Part shown: piece by piece, positions 27,193 to 31,268 of the stretch
Layout of the letters: the number at the start of each line of letters is the position of its first letter
Position numbering within the stretch: position 1 is the stretch's first letter
DNA from: Zarea fungicola
Taxonomy: Eukaryota > Ascomycota > Sordariomycetes > Hypocreales > Cordycipitaceae
Reading direction: 5' to 3'
Assembly (NCBI GenBank): GCA_900169235.1
Contig: FWCC01000188.1
Coordinates: 1-31,268, forward strand
Length of the DNA: 31,268 nt
Program-made: the position numbers and the translations under genes
Notes under the pieces: generated by a model
Told to the model about the DNA's origin: nothing
Databases searched by the model: none
Seen by the model: the letters and a program-made list of their open reading frames with translations, nothing else

Positions 27193-27906
27193 CTAGCAAC
27201 TGGCATGTTTCGTCCAACCTGTTTCTGTAATTCTGATCTTGGTCGGAAATGAGTCCTCAGAAAAAGGGGCTGAGCAATAAAAGCAGGACCGCATGGGTTC
27301 TGGCATCAGATTTACATTCTCCGGAATGATGCTTGTGATCCCGAAAGGCACTCCATCCTTCGCCCTTTTTTGCCACACAGAATTTATGGCCTCTCGGAGA
27401 GTCAATTTGGCCCCACTGTAGTCCATCAACATTTCCAAGAACTCTTGCGGTAACGCTTCAGCTATTACGGGACCTTTAAGTCTCATCATTCCGTTAAACA
27501 AGGATAACATAGTGATTTCGTTCAGACCCTTTCTTTCGACCAAGGCACAGCATTCTTGTATAGGTAGTATTTTCAACGCCTGGGATCTTTTTGTTGCCTC
27601 CAGATGCATGATAAAGGGACCTAGGATCTGATTTTCCCATGCCAAATTCTGTATATTTTGAGTCGTACGCAACCGCTGTTCTTCCAAGGACATCACAAAA
27701 TGAAAAACATCTCTGTTGCATGCTTGGTCTTCGTCTGTATATAATCGGAGTTTATCAGCAACAGAGTACCACTGTACTACCGCCGCGATGATGCATGCGC
27801 TGTCCAAGTTAAAGCCAAACCGATTTGCATGCATTGTGAATTCCGCATCGTATGCAACCTGGAAGTCATCGTCGTCGTCTTGTAAACTCTTCATTTTTTT
27901 TGGCAT
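27193..27906 (-). CDS. X4: finger protein of family X, ending at the last finger Cys
   Basis: 237 residues from a start in good context (AACAATGCC), with a TATAAG on the minus strand at 27991-27996, about 85 bases upstream. The N terminus is Lys-rich then a run of Asp (11-14). The middle is helical and has NIQNLAWENQIL (84-95) and ITMLSLFNGM (131-140), which resemble segments of X1 in the same order. The C terminus has C208-x2-C211-x3-F215 and H234-x2-C237: exactly the spacing of X1 finger 1 (22 residues between the second Cys and the His). The stop codon follows C237 at once, so the second, RING-H2-like finger of X1 is absent. First gene of the minus-strand X/ankyrin series. Function unknown. 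Confidence 0.68.
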   Translation of the reverse strand: MPKKMKSLQDDDDDFQVAYDAEFTMHANRFGFNLDSACIIAAVVQWYSVADKLRLYTDEDQACNRDVFHFVMSLEEQRLRTTQNIQNLAWENQILGPFIMHLEATKRSQALKILPIQECCALVERKGLNEITMLSLFNGMMRLKGPVIAEALPQEFLEMLMDYSGAKLTLREAINSVWQKRAKDGVPFGITSIIPENVNLMPEPMRSCFYCSAPFSEDSFPTKIRITETGWTKHASC

Positions 27907-28310
27907 TGTTTGATCCCGGTTCCTTACACCACCAGAGTCTAAATGTTGCGAGAAGGAAGCCGTGGTTACGAATGGTGAACTAAGCCACTACTTATACTTA
28001 GTTGCCATGATCTGGTACACTTTTTACTACGTGCATTCACATTAAGCGCCTGTACTGAGATTGGGAATGTGGTGTGTGTTTAGCGCCGCTATAGTGGATA
28101 AATAGTCTGAGCTAGCTATAATCATTCCATTTGCTCGTGAAACCCTAGAGTATCTGTACGCCAGCATAGGAACCTTGTAATCCAATGACAAGGTCCGAGC
28201 CATTTTTGGCACGTTGATGGCAGAGGATGGAGTGAGTCGATGCGTTTGAGGTCAACTCAGCATTTGCCATTTGAGTTACTCAAATTCCGTGTCATGATCC
28301 CGTTGACCGC
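27907..28310. other. Promoter region of X4 and unassigned sequence
   Basis: A 7-bp inverted repeat (AACTAAG at 27978-27984, CTTAGTT at 27997-28003) encloses the TATAAG. Nothing else recognised. Confidence 0.45.
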
Positions 28311-28739
28311 CTAGCCATCCTGCTTGCTCATCTGTTCTGTGCCTGTGGCTGCCGCAATGCCACCTGGCGGAGATTCTCGTGCCTCATGGGGGCCATCTCT
28401 TGTTATCACTGGGCTGCTTTGAAGATGCTGGCACCCTGCGTTGCGTTGCTGCAGTGCTTGTCGCCGCAAGCTTCTGCGATGACATGGTTCAATGCTCCGC
28501 ACGGCAAGTTGCTGCAGTCGCGCCCGACACTGCTCGTCCGCTACCAGCTCAGTCATCACATCTGCCTTCATTTGTGCCAAGAAGAGACGTACGGTCAGAA
28601 GACAGGCATGCCTACTGCCGCGCTCCCCTGTGCTGTCAACCACGCTTGAGGGTTGACCTACTATGTTGGGCGGTGTACGAGGCGGGGCCGTCGGTGTCGC
28701 ATCCTCCCCGGATTTGGTGGAGGGAGTCGACGCGGGCAT
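28311..28739. other. GC-rich island with overlapping open frames, not assigned
   Basis: Both strands stay open here (142 codons on minus, 141 on plus at 28379-28804), which GC-rich DNA does by chance. The minus frame is Arg/Gln/Pro-rich and could be a fragment of a mobile-element structural protein, but I cannot support a family. It stands out from AT-richer flanks. Confidence 0.35.
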
Positions 28740-29267
28740 TTACGACGTTTCGACTAATACAGGTATTATTACCTATAATAGCGAGCTTTGTATTATCAAT
28801 GTAGATGTTTCTTGTTGACAACCAACGCTTCTGTCGACGGACTGTAATGTAGATTTTGTTTTACAGGCCATCCCGGGCCGGGCTTTCAGATCACATAACG
28901 ACCTTGACACGCTTTGCCAGTGCTGTTACCGCCAGATCTGGCACTTTGAAGTAAAACGAAACTACGCTCTTTACCAGCGCACGCATCTTCACGCAAGGAA
29001 ATCAACATAAAACTATCTTTCTTAGATCATTCTCCAGGTTTGCTTGTTTTAGACACTCCATGGCAAAGAGGTTACTGTACCTACCTACTGGTACGTCTAT
29101 ACGGCTAAGCGGTTCGGGTCCAAGAATAGTTCCAGCCGTCTTTGGAGGAGTATCAGCAGTACAGCAGCAGTCTGTCAGAAGTACAAATTCGAAATAGCCC
29201 CTAATATTCATATTGATACTACGTAGACACCACCCGGCTTTCTCAAAAAAGCACATAGCACAGAAAC

Positions 29268-29867
29268 ATGGACTTTGCTTCACGTCGGCAAAAGAAACGA
29301 GAGATTCAGGCTTCTATATGGGAGAGTCTTCTCGGCGAGAAAATTAAGTCCGTCAAAAGAAAGCTCGGGATCGATGGAAACATGGTTCTTATTGGCCATG
29401 GCTTAGAAAGGCTTGAGGGAATGGTTAATGTGGAAGGGGATGTCGGTGTCAATAAACTGGGCACTGTCACTTCTGAACCCGTTTACCTTTTGCTACTTTC
29501 GCTCTCCAAGAACCAACGCGTTGTCCCGAAGTCAACTTCGATCATTCTTGGTGGGACGGTTATTCATATCAATCTAATGGCTGATATTAATACGGAAGAG
29601 GGGACCGAAGGGACCGAGGGAACCGTTTCGGTCGATGATCTTAAAAATTATCTTCTGTTCGACAGGACAGACTCTTGGCCCGAGTATTTTATCAGTACTT
29701 TTATTGCCTATTTACGCAATGACGAGTGGAAATATGACAGCATAGATGTATCTGAATACTCTTCAACCTGGAACAATACAAAGCGCTGGTACTACTCGGC
29801 CAACCTCCCAAAGCGTGACCGTAGTCCCAGAGCTTGTTACGACCTATGGCAAGTCGAAGACCAGTAG
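29268..29867 (+). CDS. P1: unrecognised protein, tandem paralogue of P2
   Basis: 199 residues. The start context CAGAAACATG is identical to that of P2, which supports both starts. No signal peptide or membrane segment. The N terminus is basic (SRRQKKRE); then come MVLIGHGLERL, VYLLLLSLSKNQRVVPKS, a strand-rich centre, IAYLRNDEWKYD and a C-terminal WYYSANLPK-like strand. It looks like a small beta-rich soluble domain. A 9-base repeat adds Glu-Gly-Thr units in the middle that P2 lacks. I do not recognise the family. P1 and P2 agree in order throughout but differ at roughly half of residues. Confidence 0.68.
   Translation: MDFASRRQKKREIQASIWESLLGEKIKSVKRKLGIDGNMVLIGHGLERLEGMVNVEGDVGVNKLGTVTSEPVYLLLLSLSKNQRVVPKSTSIILGGTVIHINLMADINTEEGTEGTEGTVSVDDLKNYLLFDRTDSWPEYFISTFIAYLRNDEWKYDSIDVSEYSSTWNNTKRWYYSANLPKRDRSPRACYDLWQVEDQ
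29601..29626 (+). repeat. In-frame 9-bp minisatellite in P1
   Basis: Nearly three copies of GGGACCGAA/G, coding Gly-Thr-Glu units. Missing at the aligned place in P2. Confidence 0.85.
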
Positions 29868-30012
29868 CTCTTTTTCAGTGGATGCTTTGTGCATTGGATA
29901 CTGGTCATGTCTAGTTCGTATGGGATGCTTGTGGCTACCTTGATCAAACTACCTCTCCCAGAGCGCGAGCATCCGATGCCAATAATGAACTGAGTGCATC
30001 GTCGGCTCCAAG

Positions 30013-30112
30013 CATTGATATGTGCCCAGCCGGAGACACCATAGGTAGAGGAACAGTCAAAACAATAAAAGAAAGAATTCATCTAGTTTTACTTTATTTA
30101 TATCTGCTGGGA
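30013..30112. other. Unique spacer between the two P units
   Basis: About 100 bp with no counterpart in unit 1 that I can see. With the flanks of units 1 and 2 it makes up the P1-P2 intergenic region (29868-30534), which holds no other gene. Confidence 0.5.
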
Positions 30113-31268
30113 ACCAACGCTTCTGTTCACGGACTGTAAAGGTAGATTTTTTGTACATGCCATCCGGATCTCAGGTCCTCAGGTGACATGACTATCTTGC
30201 CATGCTTTGTCATTGCCTTCACCGCCGTTTCTAGCAGCCGGATCTCGCACTTTGTATTGAAGTCAAACTAAGCTACCTACCAGCGTACATATTGCCACAG
30301 AGTGAAATTAAAAGAAACTATCTCTCTTACAGTGGATCCTTTCTCCAGGCTTGCTTGTATTGGACACTCATTGGAACGAGGTCACGTCTATAGGCCAAAA
30401 GCGGTTATTCTACAAGAACAGTTACGTCGCCGTCTCCAGAGGATTATCAGCGGTGGATAAGGTCACTGTCAGAGATAGAAATCCGTGATTGCACCTGATA
30501 TTGATATTGAGCTTTCTCGAGATCAGACAGAAACATGAGTACTGCCCACGCGGATGTCTGTGAAAGTATTCTCGGCGAGAACAATAACTCCGTCAACGAG
30601 GAGCTCGGGCACGGTGGAGATATGGTTTTCATTGGCCATGGCTTAATGAGGCTTCAGGAATTGGCCAGTAAGACAAGGGGTTTCGGTATCGATGAACCGG
30701 CCACTGTCGCGCCAGTTGACCTTTTGCTGCTTTCGCTCTCCCAGGAACAATACGTTGTCCCAAAGTTAATGTCGATGGAATTTGACAAGACGCGTATTGA
30801 TGTTAAGATCAATCTACAAGCTGATATTGATACAGTGAAGAGGACTGTTCGAGTAGATAAAGATCATCTGAACAGCTATCTTCTGCTCCCCAACCCAGAA
30901 GAATTCACTTGGCCCCCGCGGGGAAACAATACATCTATCCGTACTTGTATTGCCTATTTACACGACAACAAATGGAAATACGACGAAGTTAAGGTGACCG
31001 AACGCTACGGGGCAAGTGGTAATGGTATTGGATGGTCCTACCGGGTAGACATCCCACAGCCTGAAGAGAGTCCTACTGTTATTTTCACCCTGTCGCAAGA
31101 CTGACACCAGCGGCTCCTTTGCAGGGGAAGCTCCGTGCATTGGATACTGGTCATGTCTACTTTGCGACGGATGTATGTGGCTGCCTTGATCAAACCACGT
31201 CTCCCCAAGTGCGAGCATCCGAAGCCAGGAATAGACTGTGCGCATCCCAGTGATCGGAATGGTCTGGT
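30113..31268 (+). repeat. Tandem duplication unit 2, around P2 (reaches window end)
   Basis: Same order as unit 1: ACCAACGCTTCTGT at the start, gene P2, then GTGCATTGGATACTGGTCAT at 31135. Further units may lie beyond the window. Confidence 0.85.
30535..31104 (+). CDS. P2: unrecognised protein, tandem paralogue of P1
   Basis: 189 residues, start context CAGAAACATG as in P1. Shared blocks: S-[LI]-LGE, MV-IGHGL-RL, LLLLSLS, VVPK, INL-ADI, IAYL and EWKYD/KWKYD. The N terminus differs (MSTAHADV, acidic rather than basic) and the C terminus is GWSYRVDIPQPEES. No signal peptide, membrane segment or known catalytic motif. Intact frame, no intron needed. Together with P1 it forms a small, diverging tandem family at the right edge of the accessory region. 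Confidence 0.68.
   Translation: MSTAHADVCESILGENNNSVNEELGHGGDMVFIGHGLMRLQELASKTRGFGIDEPATVAPVDLLLLSLSQEQYVVPKLMSMEFDKTRIDVKINLQADIDTVKRTVRVDKDHLNSYLLLPNPEEFTWPPRGNNTSIRTCIAYLHDNKWKYDEVKVTERYGASGNGIGWSYRVDIPQPEESPTVIFTLSQD

Larger units (their letters stand above)
28821..30012 (+). repeat. Tandem duplication unit 1, around P1
   Basis: Starts ACCAACGCTTCTGT and includes about 450 bp of upstream DNA, gene P1 and about 145 bp downstream (with GTGCATTGGATACTGGTCAT). The same order appears in unit 2 at an offset of 1246-1292 bases, so non-coding flanks were duplicated together with the gene. Confidence 0.85.

Noticed and set aside
1..31268. CRISPR arrays, rRNA or tRNA genes
   Set aside because: No spaced short repeats, no rRNA core sequence, and no tRNA T-arm with matching acceptor stem seen on reading; a tRNA scan could still overrule this.

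Overview
This window is nuclear DNA of a filamentous ascomycete. Its coding genes carry short introns (56-66 nt, GTGAGT or GTACGA donors, CTAAC/CTAAT branch points, CAG/AAG acceptors). It encodes a GH18 chitinase with a fungal CBM1 module, a DHA14-type MFS pump, an arrestin-type adaptor with a PPxY motif and a Fot1/Pogo-type DNA transposon. A Hypocreales-like fungus is plausible, but I cannot name a genus. It is a draft sequence with one run of 222 N (10522-10743).

Left part (1-9.4 kb): the 3' half of an ABCC-type full transporter; a secreted class-III-like chitinase whose second intron does not splice in frame as read; a gene-poor 2 kb; an intronless gene for a probably acylated protein that looks like a von Willebrand A (vWA) fold stripped of its metal-site residues; and a small secreted Ser/Thr-rich protein on the minus strand.

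Middle (9.6-18 kb): a dead Fot1/Pogo-like element with 43-bp terminal inverted repeats and a TA target duplication; a divergent pair made of an MFS exporter (minus) and an asparagine-synthetase-like enzyme (plus) sharing a 456-bp promoter region; and an arrestin-related trafficking adaptor. Both members of the divergent pair hide a 66-nt intron that is stop-free and a multiple of three, so naive ORFs are each 22 residues too long.

Right part (18.6-31.3 kb): accessory DNA built of tandem duplications. On the minus strand, reading 5' to 3', the order is X4, X3, ankyrin gene B, X2, ankyrin gene A, X1. X1-X4 belong to a family I do not recognise. X1 and X4 share a C-x2-C-x3-F-x18-H-x2-C finger, and X1, X2 and X3 share a Y-x2-D-x-I-A ... 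F-[YF]-x3-G-x-P core. A direct repeat of about 3.4 kb (19433-22853 and 22854-26254) explains the layout: X2 is a chimaera made at the repeat junction, with an X1-type start and an X3-type body. Ankyrin gene B is broken by a net one-base deletion. Two further tandem paralogues (P1, P2) follow on the plus strand. In the stretch I aligned codon by codon, 15 of 16 codon differences between them change the amino acid. The pairing of nuclear-looking ankyrin proteins with finger proteins, repeated duplication and fast amino-acid change make 18.6-31.3 kb the best candidate here for an undescribed system. Its function is not shown by the sequence.
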